DNA of 42,835 nt from the NCBI GenBank assembly GCA_009781725.1, contig WQVF01000029.1:1-42835 (forward strand), written 5' to 3'. The notes under the pieces were generated by a model. The model saw only the letters and a list, made by a program, of their open reading frames with translations, was not told the DNA's origin and made no database searches. The DNA is from Defluviitaleaceae bacterium. GTDB taxonomy: Bacteria; Bacillota; Clostridia; Lachnospirales; WQUN01. The position numbers were made by a program, and so were the translations under genes. Every line of letters starts with the position of its first letter. Position 1 is the first letter of the stretch. Below, in pieces: positions 1-6,855 of this stretch.

Positions 1-1
1 A

Positions 2-2452
2 GCGGCTTTTGAGCAATTGCGTAATTACATGTCACACCTACCAGAAAATGAAATCCCCGACCTATGGATGGTATGTGACTTTGAAACAATCAAGCTATCG
101 CGCCGCTCCACAAACGAGGAATATACATTCAAGACAAAAGACCTGCGCAAACACATAAAACGCTTCGCCAATATAGCTGGATATACAACAGAGCGCACCC
201 GCGATGACCAGATAGAGGTCAACGTAAGAGCCGCAGAAAAAATGGCGAAGCTACACGACCAATTAAAAACCCACGGATATGACGGCCACGAACTTAGGGT
301 ATATCTAGTGCGGTTGCTGTTTTGTTTGTTCGCGGATGATACGGGTATATTTCCAAAGGATAGCTTATACCGCTATGTCGAAGCATCTAAACCAGACGGC
401 ACAGACCTCTCCGAGCGTATAAGCAAGCTGTTTGAAGTCTTGAATATGCCGTCGGAAGTGCGTGACAAGAGAACGTTGCTATCAGACGAGTTAAAACAAT
501 TTCGCTATATTAACGGCAAACTATTCAATGATTATCTGCCATCTGCGGAGTTTGACGCGAAAATGCGGCAGACTCTTATTGACTGCCTTAACTTTGACTG
601 GAATAAAATCAGCCCCGCGATATTTGGTGCAATGTTTCAAGGGGTTATGGACAAAGACCAGCGGCGGGAGTTAGGGGCGCATTACACTAGCGAAGAAAAT
701 ATATTAAAGCTAATTAACCCGCTGTTTTTGGACGGGCTATGGCAAGAGTTTGATAAAGTGAAAACTGACCCAACCGCCCTTGACCGCTTTCATGAGAAAG
801 TTGCGCGGTTAAAGTTTTTAGACCCAGCAGCAGGGTGCGGCAACTTCCTTATAATCACATATAGGGAATTGCGCTTGCTGGAACTTGAAATATTGAAAAT
901 GAAAAGTAGTACAACCCAGTTGACCCTTGATATATCACCTATGCTAAAGGTTAGTGTTGAGCAGTTCTATGGTATTGAGTACGAGAGCTTCCCCTGCCAG
1001 ATAGCGCAAGTGGGTATGTGGCTTACCGACCATCAAATGAATCTGCGGGTTAGTGAGCAGTTTGGGGTGTACTTTGCGCGGTTGCCGTTGTCGCAGAGCG
1101 CAACTATTGTACATGAGAATGCATTGCGGATTGATTGGGAGAGTGTTGTGTCAAAGCATCAGCTTTCTTATATTTTAGGTAATCCGCCATTTGTAGGACA
1201 CCAATTTCGCAATGCACAGCAGAAAGAAGATATGAATTTTGTATATAAAGATAGTAGCAAGTCAGGAAAATTGGATTATGTTTGCTGTTGGTATAAGAAA
1301 GCCGTCGATTTCATGGAAAACACAGCAATAAAAGCGGCTTTTGTATCGACTAACTCTATCGTCCAAGGTGAATCAGTTTCAGTAATGTGGAAGCCAATAT
1401 TTGAACAGGGCTTTGAAATAACTTTTGCTCGAACATCATTTTTATGGAACAATGAAGCTAAAGGAAAAGCCGCTGTATATTGCATAATCGTTGGTTTTGC
1501 AAAGAGTGGGCTAATTAAGGCCAAGCGATTGTTTCAAGATGATGTAGTTATTGATACAAGTAATATTAATGGGTATTTACTTGCCGCCCCTAATGTTTTC
1601 ATCCAGTCACGCGGCAAACCCTTAACTCATGGTATGCCAGAAATGAGTAAGGGTAGCCAGCCAACCGATGGTGGAAATCTCATTCTCACTGGCGAGGAAA
1701 GAGAACTTCTAATTACAGAATTTCCGCAATCCGATAATTGGATTAAGCGGTACATTAGTGCAGATGATTTTATTAATAACAAGCTACGCTACTGTTTATG
1801 GTTAAAAGGTGTCATGCCCAAGGAATACCGTTCAATGAAGCCAATAATGAATCGATTAGAAATGGTTGCTGACACACGCGCAAAAAGCCCGACTGCTTCT
1901 GTCCGTCGTGATGCTGATACGCCAATGCTGTTTACTCAAATAAGACAACCAGAATCTCAATATTTAGTTGTGCCGGAGGTATCATCAGAAAAGCGTAGAT
2001 ATATTCCTATAGGGTACATGGAGCCTAATGTTATTGCCAGCAATATGGTGTATATCGTTCCTGATTCGACGCTTTATATTTTTGGTGTTATGACATCCAA
2101 TGTCCATATGGCGTGGATGCGTGTTGTGTGCGGGCGACTAAAAAGCGATTACCGCTATACCCCTGCGGTGTACAACAACTTCCCGTGGCCAGATGCAACC
2201 GAGAGTCAAGTAGACGAAATAGGCAAATTGGCAAAAGCTGTTTTGGATGCGCGAGAGGAGTACGCAGGCAATTCTCTTGCCGATTTATATGACCCACTAA
2301 CTATGCCGCCGGAGTTGCGAAAAGCCCATCAAAATCTTGACCGCGCTGTGATGAAGCTATATGGTTTTCCTATCAAGGATTTCTCTGAAGCAGATTGTGT
2401 GGCGGCCTTGATGCAACTATATCAAAAGCATGTTGAGAGCGAGTGCAGATAA
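2..2452 (+). CDS. MmeI/YeeA-like restriction-modification DNA methyltransferase (5' end outside window)
   Basis: Class I SAM-dependent DNA adenine methyltransferase of the MmeI/YeeA (type IIL/IIG) family. The frame is open to the left edge: codons before the TTG at 17 read AAFEQ, so the start lies outside the window. Visible parts are a helical spacer with the RRELGAHYTSEEN segment typical of the family, SAM-binding motif I (DPAAGCGNF, bases 821-847), catalytic motif IV (NPPF, from base 1181) and a C-terminal target-recognition region ending in YRYTPAVYNNFPWP. Full-length relatives are roughly 900-1000 aa and carry an N-terminal PD-(D/E)XK nuclease; here that part is missing or outside the window. 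So I cannot tell whether this is a fused restriction-modification enzyme or a lone methyltransferase. It is followed directly by an HNH-like gene, as in restriction islands. PglX (BREX) and DrmMI (DISARM) are related alternatives, but no other genes of those systems are seen. Confidence 0.9.
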   Translation, partial: AAFEQLRNYMSHLPENEIPDLWMVCDFETIKLSRRSTNEEYTFKTKDLRKHIKRFANIAGYTTERTRDDQIEVNVRAAEKMAKLHDQLKTHGYDGHELRVYLVRLLFCLFADDTGIFPKDSLYRYVEASKPDGTDLSERISKLFEVLNMPSEVRDKRTLLSDELKQFRYINGKLFNDYLPSAEFDAKMRQTLIDCLNFDWNKISPAIFGAMFQGVMDKDQRRELGAHYTSEENILKLINPLFLDGLWQEFDKVKTDPTALDRFHEKVARLKFLDPAAGCGNFLIITYRELRLLELEILKMKSSTTQLTLDISPMLKVSVEQFYGIEYESFPCQIAQVGMWLTDHQMNLRVSEQFGVYFARLPLSQSATIVHENALRIDWESVVSKHQLSYILGNPPFVGHQFRNAQQKEDMNFVYKDSSKSGKLDYVCCWYKKAVDFMENTAIKAAFVSTNSIVQGESVSVMWKPIFEQGFEITFARTSFLWNNEAKGKAAVYCIIVGFAKSGLIKAKRLFQDDVVIDTSNINGYLLAAPNVFIQSRGKPLTHGMPEMSKGSQPTDGGNLILTGEERELLITEFPQSDNWIKRYISADDFINNKLRYCLWLKGVMPKEYRSMKPIMNRLEMVADTRAKSPTASVRRDADTPMLFTQIRQPESQYLVVPEVSSEKRRYIPIGYMEPNVIASNMVYIVPDSTLYIFGVMTSNVHMAWMRVVCGRLKSDYRYTPAVYNNFPWPDATESQVDEIGKLAKAVLDAREEYAGNSLADLYDPLTMPPELRKAHQNLDRAVMKLYGFPIKDFSEADCVAALMQLYQKHVESECR

Positions 2453-2483
2453 TATTAGCATGAGAAAAATTGGGGGGTACACC

Positions 2484-3623
2484 ATGGAACAAAAATGTAT
2501 TTACTCGTTAAAAACTACTACTGATGCAACATTTGAAACACGGGAACATATTATACCTGCATGTATTGGAGGGATGCAAAGATTACCAAAAGGTTATGTT
2601 AGCGATGAGGTTAATTCAATGTTTTCACAGCTAGAACTGTCGTTTGCCCGAAAAACAGAAATCAGCTTGATGCGGGAGTCCATAGGGCCAGGGAAGCGAG
2701 GGAGTCTAAATCCTAAAAAAGCAACTGCTTCTGGTATAGGTATTTTTCAAAATATTGAGGATTTTGAATTTGGACTTGGTTATCGAAAACTTGGCAAGCC
2801 ATATTCAATAAATCAGATGCATATACGTGAAAGCACTGGTCGTGTTAAGTTTTCGCTAGTGCCTACTAGCAATCTCTCGAATAGAGAGGTACTTGCTGTT
2901 TTTTTTGATGCTCTTAGAGAAATAAATTCAGCGACTGATGTATGTGTAATACCAGATGAAAGGCTTGAGAAATCAGAATATATCTTTGGGCATTATGACG
3001 ACAAGTGGAATCTTGTTCTTAACCCAATTCATTGTACCGACAAGGCAAAGAAATATGTTACTAATTTCGTAATACGGATGTTTGAAGCTGTGGAAAATAA
3101 CAAGTTTATAATGCCATTCAACATTGATGATGTTGCTATTACGCAGTCACAAGTATCAACCAACATAACATTGGAATTTAACTATAATGACCGATATCGG
3201 GTTATTGCAAAGATTGCGTTTAATGGTTTAGCACACCTTATGGGAAGTAAGTTCGTGCTTCAATCAAATTTTGACCCCATCAGAAGAGCTATTTATATAG
3301 GCGAGAGTATGAGTTGCTTTTTTGATGCGATGGATTATGACAAAAATGATAGTGAGGGTTCTTTCTCTGATTTTATCACTAAATATGATGCCGTGCGTGG
3401 TCAGAAGTTAGGAGATCAATATCATGGATTGCTATTTTTCAAGGTAATGAATAAGCTAAAATGCGCGGTGGGACTTTATGGTCTTGATAGACCACATATA
3501 ATTAATTTAGCTGAGAATATCAATGACTCGGTTTTTGACGTTTTTTTATGCGACTGGAGAAATAAACAAGAAATGAGTATGATAGAATACATTACGTCCT
3601 CAATGAACCTACCTAAGAAATAA
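2484..3623 (+). CDS. HNH-nuclease-like protein with degenerate zinc site
   Basis: Probable HNH-type endonuclease paired with the upstream methyltransferase. The N-terminal 50 residues match the HNH_5 style layout: a Cys at residue 5 (CIYS), then REHIIPACIGG, then an N-x-M-F turn (DEVNSMF). In this family the metal-structuring cysteines usually come as CxxC pairs; here the second Cys of the first pair is Ser and the second pair reads SDEV, so the structural zinc is probably lost while the EH...N core remains. The remaining ~330 residues are not recognised. The start at 2484 is chosen for the G-rich ribosome site 7 nt upstream; ATGs at 2430 and 2460 are in frame, but 2430 overlaps the methyltransferase and neither has a good site. 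It is probably co-transcribed with the methyltransferase. It could be a restriction nuclease or an inactive relative. Confidence 0.6.
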   Translation: MEQKCIYSLKTTTDATFETREHIIPACIGGMQRLPKGYVSDEVNSMFSQLELSFARKTEISLMRESIGPGKRGSLNPKKATASGIGIFQNIEDFEFGLGYRKLGKPYSINQMHIRESTGRVKFSLVPTSNLSNREVLAVFFDALREINSATDVCVIPDERLEKSEYIFGHYDDKWNLVLNPIHCTDKAKKYVTNFVIRMFEAVENNKFIMPFNIDDVAITQSQVSTNITLEFNYNDRYRVIAKIAFNGLAHLMGSKFVLQSNFDPIRRAIYIGESMSCFFDAMDYDKNDSEGSFSDFITKYDAVRGQKLGDQYHGLLFFKVMNKLKCAVGLYGLDRPHIINLAENINDSVFDVFLCDWRNKQEMSMIEYITSSMNLPKK

Positions 3624-3644
3624 ACTCAGCCTGTTTTTGTAAAA

Positions 3645-3671
3645 GTCTATATCAATATGGACGATATAGAC
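3645..3671. repeat. Inverted repeat, 9-bp arms
   Basis: Perfect arms GTCTATATC (3645-3653) and GATATAGAC (3663-3671) sit just after the stop of the HNH-like gene. No T-run follows, so it is not a simple terminator. It may be an RNA processing or 3'-end stabilising hairpin. Confidence 0.45.
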
Positions 3672-3709
3672 TTGCTCCTATATCAAATAAGCATTTTCTA
3701 TTAAAAGCA

Positions 3710-3747
3710 AAAAGCAGATGCTAACGTATGGTGTAGCATCTGCTTTT
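3710..3747. terminator. Rho-independent terminator, likely bidirectional
   Basis: A perfect 14-bp stem pairs 3710-3723 with 3734-3747 around a 10-nt loop, with an A-run on the left and a T-run on the right arm. It should end the methyltransferase/HNH transcript. From here to 3931 no gene is supported. Confidence 0.75.
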
Positions 3748-3931
3748 CATGTATTGGCCTTATAACCAATTCATCACCAGCAAAATAGGCGTAGCAATAC
3801 TGCCATACATCCCCAACCAAAAAAACGCTTGCCGCCACCCATCCAGCTTGTAGATGCTGGATATCTGGCTTTAGGGAAGAAGCGCGGCGAGAGCAGTCGT
3901 AGTTAGCCGTAGCCAACAAAAAAATGTTACA

Positions 3932-3960
3932 TTGCATTTTTCTGTGATTCTGCATATAAT
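3932..3960 (+). promoter_or_regulatory. Sigma-A promoter of the hairpin-array RNA
   Basis: TTGCAT (3932-3937), a 17-nt spacer and a consensus TATAAT (3955-3960). The expected transcription start, about 3966-3968, falls exactly on the first hairpin of the array downstream. Confidence 0.7.
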
Positions 3961-3966
3961 ATGAAT

Positions 3967-4118
3967 ATGCCGCAAGGCATTTGAAACTGTAAAATCAATT
4001 GTCGGGGCAAAGACATTAAACTTGTACCGATTGGTCGGGCCAGAGACCTAAAACCTGTCCGATTGCAGAGCGTCCTGCTAAAAAGCAGTAGTGGGGGATG
4101 ATTATTCATCCCCTTTTT
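3967..4118 (+). ncRNA. Tandem-hairpin RNA upstream of a PBECR4-like gene (candidate RNA antitoxin)
   Basis: A predicted discrete RNA of about 150 nt between a strong promoter and a terminator. Four units start at 3967, 4000, 4033 and 4065 (pitch 33, 33, 32). Each opens with a short stem: ATGCC/GGCAT, TGTC/GACA, GGTC/GACC and GCAG/CTGC. The stem bases differ between units but always still pair. Each stem is followed by an A-rich segment of the type TAAAC-TGT-CCGATT, well kept in units 2 and 3, weaker in 1 and mostly lost in 4. In units 2 and 3 the G-rich loop could pair with the downstream CC, giving H-type pseudoknots. The last unit can also form an alternative hairpin (4075-4088). Promoter, repeats, terminator and small toxin-like ORF is the layout of type III toxin-antitoxin loci. 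A riboswitch leader or an sRNA are alternatives. The pattern is seen in the sequence; the function is inferred. Confidence 0.5.
4094..4118 (+). terminator. Rho-independent terminator between RNA array and PBECR4-like gene
   Basis: Stem GGGGATGA/TCATCCCC (4094-4101 with 4106-4113), 4-nt loop, then TTTTT. It sits 15 nt before the start codon of the next gene, so that gene depends on read-through, as toxins do in type III systems. Confidence 0.85.
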
Positions 4119-4133
4119 ACTTTGGGAGATACC

Positions 4134-4583
4134 ATGTCTAAACTGACATTCAAACAACGCACGCGTAGCGAGATAGTTAAGTCAGCCGCCGACTACAAGG
4201 CTGTTTTTATTGATTACGATTATTTGATTTTTAGCGAGGATTTCAAGATTAAGCCTTACTACATAATAAGTGCCAATGCAGACAATTACCCACACCTAAC
4301 AGGCGTAAACTCATTATTACCGTCAGCACAAACCTTTTTTGATAAATGCATTGACGGGTCATTAGAAGAATCCGATTTTGATTTCGCAAGCAAAAACAGA
4401 AGCGAAAGTGATGTAAAAGGCCCCAAAACACTATTACAAAGCAACGAGCTTGACACAGCGAGTGCGGTGTTGGTGCAACTTGTTCTTAGACGAAGCCGTG
4501 GTGCAGATAAATTCGACACCGTTGTACAAGGCGATGTAGCAAAATTTTGTGAACTTTTCCCAGACTATCAAGAATGGTTTTAG
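4134..4583 (+). CDS. PBECR4-like RNase-fold protein (candidate toxin)
   Basis: A 149-aa soluble protein. The central segment (about residues 37-75), with YYIISANADNYPHLTGV followed by SAQTFFDKCIDGSL, resembles the PBECR4 family (phage Barnase-EndoU-ColicinE5/D-RelE-like nuclease), in which an F/Y-x-HLTG motif is typical. The catalytic residues are not established from sequence; the motif His is a candidate. The start at ATG 4134 is chosen for the GGGAGA site 4-5 nt upstream; an in-frame ATG at 4098 lies inside the terminator stem and is rejected. It has no protein antitoxin neighbour: a structured RNA array and terminator precede it and a long non-coding stretch follows. This suggests an RNA-controlled toxin, but the family assignment itself is from motif reading only. 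Confidence 0.6.
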   Translation: MSKLTFKQRTRSEIVKSAADYKAVFIDYDYLIFSEDFKIKPYYIISANADNYPHLTGVNSLLPSAQTFFDKCIDGSLEESDFDFASKNRSESDVKGPKTLLQSNELDTASAVLVQLVLRRSRGADKFDTVVQGDVAKFCELFPDYQEWF

Positions 4584-4782
4584 ATTTTTTGTATGTGGCT
4601 GTATGTGGTGCCTATATCGGTGTGGGTAGCAATAACGCACCCATGTTCGTGTTTTTCGTGGTAAACATCTTTTCACCATTCGGAGAACATTATTATGTGG
4701 CTATATCCTAATATAGTTATTCGAATCGAAAAATCCATTTACTTTATACCGCCCCCAGACTATTATTTGACAATATATTTTT
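4584..4782. other. Non-coding gap
   Basis: AT-rich spacer with small imperfect hairpins (for example TGGGT...ACCCA near 4622-4654). No gene is supported. A TTGACA at 4767-4772 lacks a matching -10 element at usual spacing. Confidence 0.4.
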
Positions 4783-4932
4783 GAAATTTTTTTGCCTACG
4801 GCAAAAACCGCAAATTTTTTCTGGGCAAAAGCATCCCAGAAGAAAATTTACTAATGCATGAAATTTTTTTGCCTACGGCAAAAACCGCAAATTTTTTCTG
4901 GGTAGAAACATCCCAGAAGAAAATTTACTAAT
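4783..4932 (+). repeat. Tandem 73-bp leader duplication with two hairpins per copy
   Basis: Copies at 4783-4855 and 4860-4932 agree at 70 of 73 positions. Each holds a hairpin TTTTTGCC-TAC-GGCAAAAA and a second with CTGGG/CCCAG arms. All three differences lie in the loop of the second hairpin. The second copy runs straight into the AGGAGG site of the nitroreductase gene, so these are tandem 5'-UTR structures. The stretch AAAACCGCAAATTT in each copy also occurs in the first codons of that gene, so the leader may have arisen partly by duplication of the gene start. Confidence 0.85.
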
Positions 4933-4944
4933 TAGGAGGTATGC

Positions 4945-5691
4945 ATGTACACAGAAAACCGCAAATTTATGCATTGCCCGGCTTTCAGAAATTTTATGGG
5001 CAAAAGTGACCAATCCAAGGGTATAGATCCTCCTCCCTTGACGAATCCTATCAAAGGCGAAGTGATTCATCTGCCTCCCTTTGAAGATGCCCTTACCACC
5101 CCGGACTACATGCAAATCCTGGACACCAGGCGTAGCCTTCGCAATTATTCTGGCGAGGCCATGACCCAGGCACAACTGGCCTTTATGCTTTGGAGCACCC
5201 AAGGTGTACAGGGCGAGCGGGGTGTATCCACCTTCCGCACGGTACCCAGCGGCGGAGCGAGGCATCCCTTCGAGACATATATTACAGTGCAGGCGGTAGA
5301 TGGCCTGGAACCGGGGCTGTACCGCTATCTTCCTATGGAATATATGGCGGAGAAAAAAGTTGCAATCGAACGCCTTGGCCCAATAGAAAATTATTCAGAA
5401 AAAATCACTGCAATGGTGGCAGGCCAAGCTTGGGCTGCAAAAGCTCCGGTAATTCTGTTTTACACTTGCATCCCATACAGGGCAGAGTGGAGATATATCC
5501 ATGCAGCCCATCGGGTAGTCCTTATAGATTTAGGGCACTTGGGCCAGAATGTTATGCTTTCCGCCGTGGCTCTAGGGCTGGGTAGCTGCTGTATGGCCGC
5601 CTATGACCAAGCTTTGTGCGACGAGGTTATCGGTGTAGACGGCCTTAACGAATATACTGTTTATGCCGTGTCTGTAGGGGCAGCAGAGTAG
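4945..5691 (+). CDS. SagB-type nitroreductase family protein
   Basis: FMN-dependent oxidoreductase of the nitroreductase superfamily, closest in look to SagB/ThcOx-like dehydrogenases of Clostridia. Visible marks are NRKFMHCPAF at the N-terminus, DTRRSLRNYS at the start of the FMN-binding fold, FRTVPSGGARHPFETY (flavin-binding loop) and GLEPGLYRYLP; 248 aa is the usual length. The substrate is unknown; no peptide-modification genes (sagC/sagD) are nearby, so a cyclodehydratase partnership is not supported. Start ATG 4945 has AGGAGG 5 nt upstream (4934-4939). Expected cytoplasmic. It heads a co-directional run with the LCP gene (21-nt gap), ligA and the fucosidase, and is preceded by the duplicated hairpin leader, which may control the run. 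Confidence 0.85.
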   Translation: MYTENRKFMHCPAFRNFMGKSDQSKGIDPPPLTNPIKGEVIHLPPFEDALTTPDYMQILDTRRSLRNYSGEAMTQAQLAFMLWSTQGVQGERGVSTFRTVPSGGARHPFETYITVQAVDGLEPGLYRYLPMEYMAEKKVAIERLGPIENYSEKITAMVAGQAWAAKAPVILFYTCIPYRAEWRYIHAAHRVVLIDLGHLGQNVMLSAVALGLGSCCMAAYDQALCDEVIGVDGLNEYTVYAVSVGAAE

Positions 5692-5712
5692 TCAAAGAAA
5701 GAAGGAATATAT

Positions 5713-6855
5713 TTGCACAACAGAAACATCAGGCCGTTAAGGGGTAGGCCCCATCCGAGTATCAGGGCTAGGCGGCTAAGAAGAAAAAGGCGTAGTGCCT
5801 TTTTCAAGTCTTTTTTTATAACCACGATTTTCATGCTCTGCGTTGCCGCAGGGCTCTATGGCTATTGGCATAGCCAAATACAGCCACCGGAGCAGCCGGA
5901 CATAACCGTAATCCTGCCAGAGCATGTACAAACCCCACGTCCTAGAGAAGCCGACGCACCTGCCTTTATAGCTCCTGAGCCGGACCCGGTGGATGAATAT
6001 ATTCTGGAGGGCCTTGCTCCTTTTGTCGAGTCTGAATGGGCGCGACGGGAGAGATTCTTTACGTTCTTGATTTTTGGTTTGGACGAGGGTGCAAACACAG
6101 ACACAATCATGGTAGCCGGCTTTGATGAAATAGCCGGGCGGGGATACATAATCAACATCCCCCGAGATACCCGTGTAGATGTCCAGCGTCGAGCTCGTAA
6201 GATAAACTCTGCCTATCCCGCAGGGCGTCTTCATGGGGGCGGTCATGAAGGTGGTGTCGAGCAACTAAAGCGAGAAGTACAGACTTTGTTGGGTTTTAGG
6301 CCGGACTTTTATGTAATGCTGGATATGGATATAGTAGTGGAAATTATAGACGCTATCGGCGGGGTAGAAATCAATGTCCCCTTCCATATGCGCTATACAG
6401 ACCCTTATCAGGATTTAGTTATAGATATCCCAGCAGGAGTACAGCTACTGGACGGGCTAAATGCAATGAACTTCGCCAGGTATAGGAACGCAGACCCTGG
6501 CTTTAGAGCCATCACCGATTTTACCCGAATAGAGCATCAGCAGCAGCTATTGACCGCGCTGTTTAGAACAATGATACGCCCTGTCAATATTCCTAGAATC
6601 CCAGAATTAGTGCGTCTAGGGGGAGATTTACTAGATACGGATTTAGAATTACGCCATCTCATATGGTTTGGGCAGCAGCTGGCTCTTTCTACTAATCCTG
6701 CGGCACTGGAAACTCATACATTGCCCATCGCCTATACCCGCCGTCAAGGCTGGTATGAAATGCCCTGTCCAGAGCGTATACTAGATTTGGTCAATAGCAC
6801 GGTCAACCCATTTACAACGGATATCACCAGGGATATGTTGAGGATTGCAGAGTGA
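5713..6855 (+). CDS. LytR-CpsA-Psr (LCP) family wall-polymer ligase
   Basis: Membrane-anchored phosphotransferase family that attaches teichoic-acid-like or capsular polymers to peptidoglycan. A basic N-terminus (residues 1-32) precedes one membrane helix (about 33-52), then a Pro-rich linker, then the LCP domain with NTDTIMVAGFD, the Arg-bearing IPRDTRVDV, the PDFYVMLDM strand and the late FARYR...DFTRIEHQQQ segment whose Arg residues bind the polyprenyl pyrophosphate lipid. 380 aa fits the family. The start is a TTG at 5713 with AAGGAA upstream; no better ATG exists before the membrane helix. The 3' end overlaps ligA by 4 nt. The ligated polymer cannot be inferred from the neighbours. Confidence 0.9.
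   Translation: MHNRNIRPLRGRPHPSIRARRLRRKRRSAFFKSFFITTIFMLCVAAGLYGYWHSQIQPPEQPDITVILPEHVQTPRPREADAPAFIAPEPDPVDEYILEGLAPFVESEWARRERFFTFLIFGLDEGANTDTIMVAGFDEIAGRGYIINIPRDTRVDVQRRARKINSAYPAGRLHGGGHEGGVEQLKREVQTLLGFRPDFYVMLDMDIVVEIIDAIGGVEINVPFHMRYTDPYQDLVIDIPAGVQLLDGLNAMNFARYRNADPGFRAITDFTRIEHQQQLLTALFRTMIRPVNIPRIPELVRLGGDLLDTDLELRHLIWFGQQLALSTNPAALETHTLPIAYTRRQGWYEMPCPERILDLVNSTVNPFTTDITRDMLRIAE

Noticed and set aside
3760-3870. Short minus-strand frame encoding a hydrophobic tail (ending PILLVMNWL)
   Set aside because: Looks like the end of a membrane protein but is only 36 codons after a stop and has no start signals; at most a gene relic.
4700-4740. tRNA-like TTCGAATC sequence
   Set aside because: No flanking cloverleaf arms or acceptor stem could be formed.
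4783-4932. Two direct repeats that could suggest a CRISPR array
   Set aside because: Only two 73-bp copies separated by 4 bp, with internal hairpins and no cas genes; it is a duplicated leader.
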